Shown here: positions 24,828 through 33,511 of the stretch, in pieces
How positions within the stretch are numbered: the stretch's first letter is position 1
Layout: every line of letters starts with the position of its first letter
DNA from: Bog-756 sp052326605
GTDB lineage: Bacteria > Actinomycetota > Acidimicrobiia > Acidimicrobiales > RAAP-2
Length of the DNA stretch: 64,000 nucleotides
Assembly: GCA_052326605.1 (NCBI GenBank)
Contig: JBKQMB010000001.1
Location: 3,833 to 67,832 of the forward strand
Direction: 5' to 3'
Made by a program: the position numbers and the translations under genes
The notes under the pieces: generated by a model
The model's database searches: none
What the model saw: the letters and a program-made list of their open reading frames with translations, nothing else
What the model was told of the DNA's origin: nothing

Positions 24828-26069
24828 ATGAGGCCCGAAGCCACCGTCACCTCCTTCGCCATCGCGTTCTCCCTGTTCGTCGTGGTCACGCTGATCCTGA
24901 TCGTGTTGGTCATCCGCTTCGCCGTGCAACGAGCCGCCGCATCGAGGGCGCGGTGGCTGGCCGCACAGGAAGGTGCCGAGGAGGAGCCCGAACCCGAGCT
25001 CACCGCACTGGTGCTGGCCGGCGGGGGGCCTCGAGGGGCGGTCCAGATCGGGATGCTCCAGGTGTTGGCCGACCACGGCTTCGTGCCCGATCGGATCTAT
25101 GGATCCTCGGTAGGGGCGATCAACGGTGTCGGCTTCGCCAGTGACCCTACGCCGGCCGGGGTGGAGCACATGGCGCAGATCTGGCTCGGGCTCAGCCGCG
25201 AGGACGTCTATCCCCAGGGCCGCCTGCACGGGCCCTGGCTCTACCTGCAGCAGCGCGACTCGGTCTACTCCAACTCGGGGCTCCGGAAGATCATGGAAGA
25301 AGGGTTCGCGTTGGATCGGTTGGAGGAGACCGCCGTGCCCGTGGAGGTGGTGGCCACCTCACTGATCGACGGCCGCGAGCGGTGGTTCACCTACGGACCT
25401 GCCATCGACGCTGTGCTCGCCTCCATGGCGATTCCCGCCATCTTCCCGCCGGTCGAGATCGGCGACGAGCGCTTCATCGACGGCGGAGTCGTCAACAACG
25501 TGCCCATTCGCCGGGCGATCGACGCCGGTGCGACCAAGATCGTCGTGCTGCTCTGCGCGCCGCCCGTCTTCACACCGATCCAACCGAAGCGACCGGTGGA
25601 GGCAATGGTCAACGCGCTGATGATCTCCATCAACGCCCGCTTCGCCCGCGACATGGCCCTGCTGCCCCCGGGAGTGGAGGTCATCCTGTGCGTGGGGAAC
25701 GAGGGGGTGTCCCGCGACTTCGACGACTTCTCCACCACCGAGTCGCTGATCGCCCAGGGTCGCGAGGAGGCGTCCGAGGTGGTGCGGCGCTACGGCCTCG
25801 GTCGCAGCGGGATCGGCGGCTCAGGCGCGCCGGTGCACACTGCCGCGTCCGTGAGGGCTGCACCCCCCGCTGACGCGGGCGGCGGTGCCGGAGACGGTAC
25901 CTCGGGCAGCGCCGGAGACGGGGCCGGAGAAAGGGCCGGAGACGGGGCCGGAGACGGGGCCGGAGAAAGGGCCGGAGAGTCGACGACAGGACCACCGGCA
26001 GGAGATCCCCCTCCCGTCGCCGCAGAGGACGTCGCTCACTCGTGGACCCAGCCGGAGCCCGGCACGTAG
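24828..26069 (+). CDS. Patatin-like phospholipase (RssA-like), membrane-anchored
   Basis: Lipid acyl hydrolase family, 413 residues. An N-terminal anchor helix (about 8-32) precedes the patatin domain: LVLAGGGPRGAVQIG (oxyanion loop), GSSVGAING (nucleophile Ser in GxSxG) and FIDGGVVNNVP (catalytic Asp in DGG). The substrate is unknown. Residues after about 345 are a low-complexity tail of GAGDGAGERAG units encoded by a 12-base tandem repeat. Its 3' end overlaps the convergent acyltransferase gene by 34 bases. Confidence 0.85.
   Translation: MRPEATVTSFAIAFSLFVVVTLILIVLVIRFAVQRAAASRARWLAAQEGAEEEPEPELTALVLAGGGPRGAVQIGMLQVLADHGFVPDRIYGSSVGAINGVGFASDPTPAGVEHMAQIWLGLSREDVYPQGRLHGPWLYLQQRDSVYSNSGLRKIMEEGFALDRLEETAVPVEVVATSLIDGRERWFTYGPAIDAVLASMAIPAIFPPVEIGDERFIDGGVVNNVPIRRAIDAGATKIVVLLCAPPVFTPIQPKRPVEAMVNALMISINARFARDMALLPPGVEVILCVGNEGVSRDFDDFSTTESLIAQGREEASEVVRRYGLGRSGIGGSGAPVHTAASVRAAPPADAGGGAGDGTSGSAGDGAGERAGDGAGDGAGERAGESTTGPPAGDPPPVAAEDVAHSWTQPEPGT
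25911..25979. repeat. 12-bp tandem repeat in the patatin gene
   Basis: About 5.7 copies of a unit close to GCCGGAGACGGG (some GCCGGAGAAAGG), encoding the GAGDGAGERAG tail. Copy number may vary between strains. Confidence 0.8.
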
Positions 26070-26812
26070 CGACGCACGATCCGGGCGGGGACACCGGCGA
26101 TGACGCAGTGGTCCGGGAAGGTGCCGCGCACAACGGCTCCCGCCCCCACCACCACGTTCCTTCCCAATACCGTGCCGGGGAGGATCACCACGGCGGTGCC
26201 GATCCAACTGCCCGAACCGATGCTCACCGGTACGTCGTGGGGCCACTGGACGTGGACCACCTCGTCGGGGTTCTCGTAGCCGTGGTTCTGATCGGTGATG
26301 TACACATAGGGGCCCGTCTGCACATCGTCACCGATGTCGATGTCGAAGTGGCCGATGATGTGACTGCCCCTTCCGATCACAGTCCGGTCGCCGATCCGCA
26401 CCACCGGGTCGCTCACCATCTTCTGCCCCGGCACCATCCCGGCGGTGATGCTCACATTGGGACCGACCAAGGTGTCGCAGCCGATGTGGATCCAGTGCTC
26501 ACCGAAGATGGCTCCTGTCGGAAAGGCCAGGCAACTTCCCGACCCGAAGGCACCGAACCGTTGGGCCAGGACATCGCCGGGGCCGGTGGCCCCGTTGCGG
26601 GCCATCCAATTCCATCCTGCATGCACCGCCGCATTCAGCCAACGGTGCCGCAGCGGCGCCGAGGCCTGCCATGGGCCACGCTGCCGCGCAGACGGCGGGT
26701 CGGCGTGCACCGGACCGGATGCTGATCCGGACGGGACAGGAACCTCGGCCGGGACCGCTCCCAGGGGCGCCGGTCCCGGCCTGTCGCCGCGCATCGGGTT
26801 CGTCGCGCTCAC
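26036..26812 (-). CDS. Left-handed beta-helix (hexapeptide) acyltransferase
   Basis: Trimeric acetyltransferase type of protein, 258 residues from GTG 26812. The C-terminal two thirds are hexapeptide-repeat rungs (IGCDTLVGPNVSI, IGDRTVIGRGSHI, IGSGSWIGTAVVILPGTVLGRNVVVGAGAVV) with a loop containing DQNHGYENPD, a place for the catalytic His. It ends in IAGVPARIVRRY. This is typical of wbbJ/MaaA/colanic-acid-type transferases that O-acetylate sugars or glycolipids. The first ~60 residues are Pro/Ala-rich, and a downstream start is possible. Convergent with the patatin gene. Confidence 0.8.
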   Translation of the reverse strand: MSATNPMRGDRPGPAPLGAVPAEVPVPSGSASGPVHADPPSARQRGPWQASAPLRHRWLNAAVHAGWNWMARNGATGPGDVLAQRFGAFGSGSCLAFPTGAIFGEHWIHIGCDTLVGPNVSITAGMVPGQKMVSDPVVRIGDRTVIGRGSHIIGHFDIDIGDDVQTGPYVYITDQNHGYENPDEVVHVQWPHDVPVSIGSGSWIGTAVVILPGTVLGRNVVVGAGAVVRGTFPDHCVIAGVPARIVRRYVPGSGWVHE

Positions 26813-26915
26813 TCTTCGACGCTATCTGATGGACGGTGATCCCCGCTATCGGGTCCCGGCGGCCATCTGCGGCCCCGGCCGTCGTCCGGCGTTGCCGCTT
26901 CAATAGAGTGGCACC

Positions 26916-27692
26916 GTGCCCCCCGACGAACGCTCCTCGTTCTCCGACCGATCCCGCCTGGGCCGTGCCGGGTTCGAATCGGGCTCGGAGACCTACGAGA
27001 GGGCACGACCTGGCTACCCCGAAGAGGCAGTCGCGCACCTGAGCTCGACCCTCGGAATCGCCGAGGGGAGCCTGGTGCTCGATCTGGCCGCCGGCACCGG
27101 CAAGCTCACCCGGCAGCTGCAGGCAGGCGGGGTCGCGTGCGTGGCGGTCGAGCCCTCGGCATCCATGCGGGACGTGCTAAGGCGCGTCAGCCCTGGAATC
27201 CCGATGGCCGCCGGCACGGCGGAGTCGATTCCGGTGGCGGTCGGAGCCATGAACGCCGTGGTGGTCGCCCAGGCCTTCCACTGGTTCGACGCTCCCATCG
27301 CCCTTTCGGAGATCGCCCGCGTGCTCCGGCCGGGCGGAGGCGTGGCGCTGGTCTGGAACGAGCGCGACGAGTCAGACCCCGCTATCGCCGAGTTGGTGAA
27401 AATCAGCAAGTGGGACCAGTGCCAGCCCTACCCGGTCGGACGGGACTTCGGTGCGGACATCGACGAGAGCAGGCTCTTCGGCCCGGTCTCGCGTACGAAG
27501 TTCCGGTTCACCCAGTACCTCGACCACACGGCATTCGTCGAGCAGGTCGCCTCGCGCAGCTACGTCCAGGTGCTCCCCGAGCTCGAGCGCATCGACCTCC
27601 TCGACCGCGTCGCCGCCTTCGGTTCGACCCTCGGCGATCCCATCGCCATGCCCTACATCACCGATCTGTTCTGCGCCCGGGTGGCCTCGTGA
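26916..27692 (+). CDS. Class I SAM-dependent methyltransferase
   Basis: Protein of 258 residues from GTG 26916. The SAM loop is VLDLAAGTGKLTRQL (about residues 49-63), followed by acidic motif AVEPSASM and the post-core motif AQAFHWFDAPIALSEIARVLRPGGGVALVWNERD. This resembles the UbiE/BioC-like methyltransferases seen in actinobacteria. The acceptor is unknown. It is the first gene of a plus-strand run that includes the EthD, P450 and TetR genes, but 160 bases separate it from the next one. Confidence 0.85.
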   Translation: MPPDERSSFSDRSRLGRAGFESGSETYERARPGYPEEAVAHLSSTLGIAEGSLVLDLAAGTGKLTRQLQAGGVACVAVEPSASMRDVLRRVSPGIPMAAGTAESIPVAVGAMNAVVVAQAFHWFDAPIALSEIARVLRPGGGVALVWNERDESDPAIAELVKISKWDQCQPYPVGRDFGADIDESRLFGPVSRTKFRFTQYLDHTAFVEQVASRSYVQVLPELERIDLLDRVAAFGSTLGDPIAMPYITDLFCARVAS

Positions 27693-27852
27693 CCGGGAGG
27701 CAACATCGGGTGGTCCGGGCACAGGTGGGCGGCATCGGTCCACCGGCTTGCCAACCGGGGTCCCGAAGGGGGAGCCTCTCGGTCTGGCCGTGCCCGGTGG
27801 TGATGGGCCAGTGTGGAGTTCGAGCGAACCGGATCCGGGGAGGACCTAACCG

Positions 27853-28218
27853 ATGATCAAGCTCACCTGTCTGCTGAAGCGGAGAGAAGGGATGACCCCG
27901 GCGGAGTTCCAGGCCTACTGGAGGGATCACCACGGTCCGTTGATCGTCAACAGCCGCTGTGGCAGCCACGTCATCCGCTACGAGCAGAACCCCCGCCCAC
28001 TGGACGACTACCGGAGCGATGACGACCGCTCCGGCTACGACGGGGTGACCGTCCAGTGGTTCGCGTCGATGGACGAGTACTACGCGCACATGAGCGAGGA
28101 GGACGCTCCTCAAATGTTCGAGGACCTCCCCAAGTTCCTCGACGTCGACCATCTCGACTTCGTGCTCACCGAGGAGCCGCGGGTGATCATGGACGGGACC
28201 GTCGACTGGAGCGCCTGA
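27853..28218 (+). CDS. EthD-domain protein
   Basis: Small alpha-beta barrel protein of 121 residues with EthD features: MIKLTCLLKRREGMTPAEFQAYW at the start and HHGPLI (about residues 25-30). EthD proteins are small ferredoxin-like-fold proteins that accompany P450 systems; no catalytic residue is assigned. The P450 gene follows 95 bases on. RBS GGGGAGGACC precedes the ATG. Confidence 0.8.
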   Translation: MIKLTCLLKRREGMTPAEFQAYWRDHHGPLIVNSRCGSHVIRYEQNPRPLDDYRSDDDRSGYDGVTVQWFASMDEYYAHMSEEDAPQMFEDLPKFLDVDHLDFVLTEEPRVIMDGTVDWSA

Positions 28219-28237
28219 GGACGGCCGCCCCCGTTCG

Positions 28238-28292
28238 TTGACATCGGATCAAATCGGACATACGCTCCAATATCTCGGACAGCATGTCCGAT
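28238..28292 (+). promoter_or_regulatory. Promoter and TetR-type operator of the P450-TetR operon
   Basis: A TTGACA box at 28238-28243, 17 bases and a TACGCT box at 28261-28266 form a good sigma-70-type promoter. Three copies of a TCGGACA half-site overlap it: 28254-28260 (continuing to T at 28261) and 28275-28281, with the inverse TGTCCGA at 28285-28291. The last two make a perfect inverted repeat with a 3-base spacer. The first also pairs with ATGTCCGAT (28284-28292). Self-regulation by the TetR protein encoded after the P450 is inferred. Confidence 0.7.
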
Positions 28293-28313
28293 GGATTGGA
28301 GGGGGAATCCGAC

Positions 28314-29567
28314 ATGACCCAGGCGCAGATCGACATCAGTGGGCTCGATTTCGGTGACATCGACCTGACCGATTCGAAGTACTTCATCGACGGCGTTCCC
28401 CACGACTGGTTCGCCTTCCTGCGCAAGAACGCCCCGGTGTGGTGGCAGGAGGAGGCCGACGGGCCCGGCTTCTGGGCGGTCACCTCCCACGCCGACTGCA
28501 CAGCGGTCAACCGCGACTACGAGCACTTCTCGTCGCACCGGAAGGCCACCTTCATCTGGGACCTGCCCGACGACGACCTCGCCCGACAGCAGTTGGTCAT
28601 GTTGAACATGGATCCCCCGCTCCACACCCGTTACCGACGACTGGTCAACAAGGGATTCACGCCCCGCATGGTCAACCAGCTCCACGATCGGATCCACGCC
28701 GCCACCGACGGCATCATCGATGCTGTCATCGAAAAGGGCTCGGCGGACTTCGTCACCGAGATCGCCGCCGAGCTCCCCCTCATCGTGATCGCCGAGCTCC
28801 TGGGCGTCCCCGACGAGGACCGCCACCGCATGTTCGACTGGTCCAACCGGATGGTCGGCAGCCAGGATCCCGAGTACCAGACCGCCGGCGAAGCGGCCCT
28901 CGAGGCATCGATGGAGCTGTACGCCTACGCGTCGGAGCTGTTCGCCGCCAAGCGCGCCGACCCCCGCGACGACCTGATGAGCGTGCTGACCGAGGTGGAG
29001 ATGGAAGGAGAGAAGCTCTCCGAATTCGAACTCGAGCTGTTCTTCCTCCTCCTCACCGTGGCCGGGAACGAGACCACCCGCAACCTGATCTCCGGGGCCA
29101 TGGCTGCCTTCTTCGAGCATCCCGACCAGTGGGAGCTGCTGGCCAACGACCGCTCGCTGATGCCCTCGGCCGTCGAGGAGATGCTGCGTTACGTCACACC
29201 GGTGATGAACTTCCGCCGCCAGACCACCGGCCGGCTCGAGCTCGGTGGCCAGGTCATCGAGGAGGACTCCAAGGTCGTCTTCTTCCACATCTCCGGCAAT
29301 CGCGACGAGGCCGTGTTCGCGGACCCGCAGGCCTTCGACATCGCCAGGCACCCCAACCCTCATCTGGCCTTCGGTGGTGGTGGGCCCCACTTCTGCCTGG
29401 GGGCCAACCTGGCCCGGATGGAGATCCGGGTGATGTTCGAGCACCTGCTCGATCGGATGCCCGACATCCGCCTGGACGGACAGGTGCAGCGACTGCAGTC
29501 GCAGTTCATCAACGGGGTCAAGCACATCCCGGTGGCCTTCCCTCCCGGCCCACGCATCTCCTCATAG
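28314..29567 (+). CDS. Cytochrome P450
   Basis: Soluble heme monooxygenase of 417 residues. ATG 28314 is chosen for the GGAGGGGG just upstream; ATG 28284 in the operator is less likely. Motifs: AGNETTRN in helix I (oxygen activation), EMLRYVTPV (ExxR region) and the heme loop FGGGGPHFCLGANLAR with ligand C361. The core resembles the CYP125/CYP124/CYP142 group (sterol and lipid omega-hydroxylation) in these motifs, but the substrate is not proven. The EthD gene precedes it and the TetR regulator follows with no gap. No ferredoxin or reductase gene is nearby. Confidence 0.88.
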   Translation: MTQAQIDISGLDFGDIDLTDSKYFIDGVPHDWFAFLRKNAPVWWQEEADGPGFWAVTSHADCTAVNRDYEHFSSHRKATFIWDLPDDDLARQQLVMLNMDPPLHTRYRRLVNKGFTPRMVNQLHDRIHAATDGIIDAVIEKGSADFVTEIAAELPLIVIAELLGVPDEDRHRMFDWSNRMVGSQDPEYQTAGEAALEASMELYAYASELFAAKRADPRDDLMSVLTEVEMEGEKLSEFELELFFLLLTVAGNETTRNLISGAMAAFFEHPDQWELLANDRSLMPSAVEEMLRYVTPVMNFRRQTTGRLELGGQVIEEDSKVVFFHISGNRDEAVFADPQAFDIARHPNPHLAFGGGGPHFCLGANLARMEIRVMFEHLLDRMPDIRLDGQVQRLQSQFINGVKHIPVAFPPGPRISS

Positions 29568-30185
29568 ATGACCCGCAACACCCCCGACAGCCTCAAGGAG
29601 GTCATCCGGGACTTCCGGCGGGACCAGGTCGTCGATGTCGCCCGCCGCCTGTTCGGCGACCGTGGTTCCACCGACGTGTCGATGGACGAGATCGCCGCCG
29701 AGGCCGGGGTGGCCCGATCCACCGTCTACGTCTACTTCGCCAATCGCGACGAGCTGCTGCGCGCCTGCCTCAGCGGCCTGCACACCCAGCTCCTCGAGGC
29801 CATTGCCGAAACCTGGGAACACGATGCCCACCCGGCGCACCGGCTCGAACGGCTGATCGGGGAGATGCTGGCCATCGTCGACGACAACCCGGCATTCTTC
29901 CGCCTGGCACTGGTGACCCAGGGGACGGTGAGCCAGGGAGCCGAGGCAGTGGGTGCCGAGCTGGCGTTGATCGCGCTGGACATCGCCAGGCTGATCCGTG
30001 ACCTCTTCGTCCAGGGCGTCGCCGACGGCCTCTTCGCCGGGAGGGACCCCGATCGAGCCACGTCGCTCATCGGCCAGCAGGTCTACGGGGCCATGTCCAT
30101 CCGCGCCGCCGAGCCGCTACCCGAGCCGCTACCCGTGGCAGCTGCGGCAACCTGTGCCTTCATCCTCCGTGGGCTGGGGACCTGA
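29568..30185 (+). CDS. TetR-family transcriptional regulator
   Basis: DNA-binding repressor of 205 residues. The helix-turn-helix is in VSMDEIAAEAGVARSTVYVYFANRDELL (about residues 37-64). The C-terminal ligand pocket is all-helical. The ATG directly follows the P450 stop codon (TAG at 29565-29567), so the two are in one operon. It probably binds the TCGGACA repeats ahead of the P450. Confidence 0.9.
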   Translation: MTRNTPDSLKEVIRDFRRDQVVDVARRLFGDRGSTDVSMDEIAAEAGVARSTVYVYFANRDELLRACLSGLHTQLLEAIAETWEHDAHPAHRLERLIGEMLAIVDDNPAFFRLALVTQGTVSQGAEAVGAELALIALDIARLIRDLFVQGVADGLFAGRDPDRATSLIGQQVYGAMSIRAAEPLPEPLPVAAAATCAFILRGLGT

Positions 30186-30343
30186 GCAGCTCCACCTGCT
30201 CCACCTGCTCCGGCGCGCCCGGCGCGCCCCGCACACCCCGCACCCGGTCGGTCTCCGAAGAGTTCGACAGCAAGGCGCGATGGGCCGCACCCGGAAACAG
30301 AACAAGGTCTTCGGGATTCCACGGCGGTAGGAACCCGGCGCCA

Positions 30344-30480
30344 CGGAAGCGCTCTGAGCTGCGTCTTTCCCTTGAGGGGCGGCAAGAGATCCCCCGAGGG
30401 ACTGGCTGCGGGCTTGTCGATCCGGGCCATCGCCCGCGAGGTGGACCGGTCACCATCGACAGGGTGCCGCGAGGTGAACG
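30344..30480 (+). pseudogene. IS30-family transposase fragment, frameshifted
   Basis: Bases 30344-30400 read RKRSELRLSLEGRQEIPRG. One base later (30402-30480) the next frame reads LAAGLSIRAIAREVDRSPST...CREV. Together they are the N-terminal helix-turn-helix of IS30 transposases, here split by an extra A at 30401 and with the catalytic domain lost. It marks an old insertion after the TetR gene. The remaining sequence from 30186 to 30343 shows no gene. Confidence 0.65.
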
Positions 30481-30535
30481 TGCAGCTTCCTGAATGCAGC
30501 GCTGGAAAGGGCAGCATGGCCCACATGATCCGACG

Positions 30536-31018
30536 TCAGGCGACATCGTCTTCGTCACTGTGCCCGCTGAAGCGAAGGATGAGGAGGCCCAAAAGGAGGA
30601 AGACGACTACACCGACACCCACACCGAGCGAGATCAGTGTGTCGGTGAAATCGCGCTGTGAGAGAGAGCTGCTCAATGTGAGGTGGGCGGAGGAACTCAA
30701 GATGTCCCGCACGCCGGCCAGGATGCCGATCACGAGGAAGGGTCGGACCGGGAAGACGGAGGCCCGCAGATGGCCGAAGACCGTGTGTGCAATGTCGAGA
30801 AGGATGATCACCACCAGGATGCCGTCGATGGCCGCTACCACTGTCAGAGGGAAGGCGCCCCAGTGACTCAAGAAGCCAATCACGGTGCGCGCCAGGACGA
30901 TGCCGGCCACCAGCAGCAGGCTGGCCACAATGGCGTACTCGATGACGATGATGACCCCCTTCACGAGCGGGTCCGCCCCGAGGCTCCGATGGTCCCCTCC
31001 AGCAGGCATGTCAGCCAT
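30536..31018 (-). CDS. PsiE-family (phosphate-starvation-inducible) membrane protein
   Basis: Integral membrane protein of about 160 residues with four hydrophobic segments. It carries the PsiE-type block IVVIEYAIVASLLLVAGIVLA, DGILVVIILLDIAHTVFGHL and RDILSSSAHLTLSSS. ATG 31018 is chosen to avoid a non-family extension; 31009 is an alternative. The function of the family is unclear. It is transcribed away from the TetR gene. Confidence 0.7.
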   Translation of the reverse strand: MADMPAGGDHRSLGADPLVKGVIIVIEYAIVASLLLVAGIVLARTVIGFLSHWGAFPLTVVAAIDGILVVIILLDIAHTVFGHLRASVFPVRPFLVIGILAGVRDILSSSAHLTLSSSLSQRDFTDTLISLGVGVGVVVFLLLGLLILRFSGHSDEDDVA

Positions 31019-31949
31019 GTGAGCGCACCATAGCGGTAAGGCATCCCCGGTGCGGGACTCCTGCAGTATGGTCCGGTCCCGCATAACCCCCGACCACCGC
31101 CCTCGGTTCCTCGCCCTCGACCGATCCCTTGCCAGGTTACTTGTGTCGTGGACCTGGGCCGGGACGAGATCGGGGCGCTGGGACGGTCGCTACGATTCAC
31201 TCTCCGACTTCCCGGGAGCAAGCGGCCCCGCCGTCGTTGCCGAAGGCACCGCCGTCCAAGAGGAGACCGAGATCCGGGTCGTCCCGACGATGGCGAGATC
31301 GCTCACGCGGAGCCATGCCGCATGCACCCGTCATGCCTTCCCCACGGGACTCTCGAGGACAAAGAGGCAGCCCTCGGCGGCGCCGAGGAGGCGCAACGAC
31401 TGACGAACCGGTCAATCCCCGGCCTGGCCACCGAGGGACATCGCCGCGGACAGTCGTCGGGTTTTCGCCCCGCCACGGAATGTGTCCGGCGCCGCCAAAA
31501 GTACCGGCATCGCAGCCCACGCCGGAAGAGCCGGTCAGGTCCGCAAGGGGTCGGCCCGTCTCCCCCCGGGGTCGCCGCCCACTTCCCTCTCCTACCGCAG
31601 GTGGGCCGGTCTTCCGCTCCCTTGCCGGCCCTGACCAGCGGTTGAGTCGTCCAGCGAGCCTCGAGGACGATTCAGGAGTCAGGATCCGACACTCTTACTC
31701 CAGGCCGGATACACCGACGGTATGCAGCGGGGCCCGGGTGCCTGAACAACGGCCATGTGGTGGACGGACATCATCACACCCTGCCGACTATTCTCTTGTC
31801 GGTGGTCCTCCCATTTCACAGCCCTGGCCCTTCGACGGCCGTCCGGTCGAGCGGGGCCCACCCTCATCCCCCTCACGTCGACTCGGTCGGATGCGCTGAC
31901 CGGATCGCCGCCGGTGTGCTGCGCCCCTGATGTGGGAGGCACGGTGACG
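31019..31949. other. Long stretch without a supported gene
   Basis: Several open frames cross this stretch but all are arginine- or proline-rich without family signature or RBS. No RNA gene, repeat or inverted repeat was seen. It probably holds the promoters of the thioredoxin-SCO cassette (plus strand) and the PsiE gene (minus strand). Confidence 0.5.
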
Positions 31950-32567
31950 ATGTTGACCGACCCGGTCGATCAGTCCGTTCGGCATCGGGAACAGTCGGCA
32001 AACGGCAACGAGCGAGTCTGGAAGCTTGTGGCAGCGTTGGCTGCGCTTGTCCTGGTCGGGTTCATCGTCTATGTGGCCACCCGTCCACCCCACCCGCGTC
32101 CGGCGGCCTACTCGGTCACGCCACCGGCGACGCTGGCTACCGGTAGCAAGGCGCCGACCTTCGTGCTCCCCCGCCTGAGCGGCGGCCCGCCGGTCTCGCT
32201 GGCGAGCACCCTGGGGACCCCGACCGTCGTCAACTTCTTCGCTTCGTGGTGCAGGGACTGCCAAGCAGAGCTGTCGGCCTTCGGAACTCTGTCGACACAG
32301 GCGGGCGGGCGTGTGGCCGTCGTCGGTGTTGATTCGAACGACACCGACGCCGCCGCCGAGTCGGTGCTGGCAAAGGCCAAGGTCACCTATCCGGTTGGCG
32401 TCGACAGCAACGCCAAAGTGGCGACCTCCTACCTACTCACCGCCTTGCCGGTCACCTTCTTCCTCGATGCGGACGGCCGAGTGGTTCACGTGGCCTTCGG
32501 GACGCAGACGCTGGCGTCGCTCGTCCACTGGACAGCCGTCCTGACCGCCGGGACGGCACACTCATGA
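31950..32567 (+). CDS. TlpA/ResA-like membrane-anchored thioredoxin
   Basis: Exported thiol-disulfide protein of 205 residues. ATG 31950 is chosen because GGGAGGC lies 9 bases upstream. It has an N-terminal anchor (VWKLVAALAALVLVGFIVYVA, about residues 22-42) and a thioredoxin fold with VNFFASWCRDCQAEL (C101-x2-C104) and the cis-proline loop TALPVTFF. TlpA-type proteins keep cysteines reduced during cytochrome and CuA assembly. The next gene (SCO) overlaps by ATGA, so the two act together, probably by reducing the SCO or CuA thiols. Confidence 0.82.
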   Translation: MLTDPVDQSVRHREQSANGNERVWKLVAALAALVLVGFIVYVATRPPHPRPAAYSVTPPATLATGSKAPTFVLPRLSGGPPVSLASTLGTPTVVNFFASWCRDCQAELSAFGTLSTQAGGRVAVVGVDSNDTDAAAESVLAKAKVTYPVGVDSNAKVATSYLLTALPVTFFLDADGRVVHVAFGTQTLASLVHWTAVLTAGTAHS

Positions 32568-33511
32568 CCGGCGCCACCCCCGATGACACGATGACGACGC
32601 CACCGTCGAACGAAGATGGACATGGCCCCCGAGCTGCGATGTCGGAGGCCGACCGCGCCGTTGCCCTGGCCACCGGCAAGACGCCGATCGACCGGGCAGC
32701 CGCGCTGCGCGCCGGCTCGGTGCCGGTGCCCCGCAAGTTCATCCTGTGGATCATCGTCGGCTTTGCCGTGCTCGGGTTGGGAGGGATCGCGGTCGAGAAG
32801 CTGATCGGCAATGCAGGCGTCGGCGCCCTGAACTCGACGCCGGTGACAACCCTGGCCGGCACCGGCGGCTCCGGCACCAGCGACACCGCGCCCGCCGCTC
32901 CGTCCCAGCCGAGCGCTCCGTCCATCGACGCCACCCCGAGCGCGGTCATCGGTTTGACCCGCTTGGCCGGCGAGCAGGCCCCGGCCTTCACGCTGGTCGA
33001 CCACAACGGGACGCCCTGGTCGCTCGGCGGGGCCCGAGGAAAGGTGGTCGTCCTCACCTTCTTCAACGCCGAGTGCGACGACATCTGCCCGGTGTTGTCG
33101 AGCGAGATCACCCAGGCCGATCAGCTCCTCGGTGCCCACAGGTCCAACGTCGACTTCGTCGTGGTGAACTCAGACCCCCTGGACACGTCGCTCGCCCCGA
33201 CCCCTCCGGCCATGACCCAGACCGGCCTGGCCGGCCTCCCGAACGTCACGTTTCTCACCGGTTCGCTCACCGACCTCAGTAGTGTCTGGAAGCACTACGG
33301 AATCACCGTCGCCCTGGACAACACCAACCGGGTGATCACCCACAACGACCTCATGGACTTCATCAGTCCTGCCGGGAGAATGGAACTGAGTGCATCCCCG
33401 TTCGCGAACGAGGACGCACTCGGCATCTACAGCCTGCAGCCCGCCGTCATCGAGAAGTTCGCTCAAGGGGTGGCCAACTCGGCCTCCGGCCTGCTCAGAG
33501 GAGCGTCATGA
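32564..33511 (+). CDS. SCO1/SenC-family copper chaperone, membrane-anchored
   Basis: Protein of 315 residues with an anchor helix near 59-79, a Ser/Thr/Pro/Gly linker, and a SCO domain: NAECDDICP (C171, C175) and H260 in VITHND, the full Cu-binding set. Unlike the fused SCO proteins at 17.8 and 42.0 kb, it has a single membrane helix. It is translationally coupled with the thioredoxin (ATGA) and with the gene that follows (ATGA). The region between the metal Cys and His is longer and less conserved than in mitochondrial Sco1. Confidence 0.85.
   Translation: MTGATPDDTMTTPPSNEDGHGPRAAMSEADRAVALATGKTPIDRAAALRAGSVPVPRKFILWIIVGFAVLGLGGIAVEKLIGNAGVGALNSTPVTTLAGTGGSGTSDTAPAAPSQPSAPSIDATPSAVIGLTRLAGEQAPAFTLVDHNGTPWSLGGARGKVVVLTFFNAECDDICPVLSSEITQADQLLGAHRSNVDFVVVNSDPLDTSLAPTPPAMTQTGLAGLPNVTFLTGSLTDLSSVWKHYGITVALDNTNRVITHNDLMDFISPAGRMELSASPFANEDALGIYSLQPAVIEKFAQGVANSASGLLRGAS

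Noticed and set aside
30372..30866. Plus-strand open frame of 164 residues
   Set aside because: Its first part is the frameshifted IS30 fragment and the rest is antisense to the PsiE-type gene.
31129..31899. Plus-strand frame of 256 residues
   Set aside because: Arginine/proline-rich with no RBS or homology signature.
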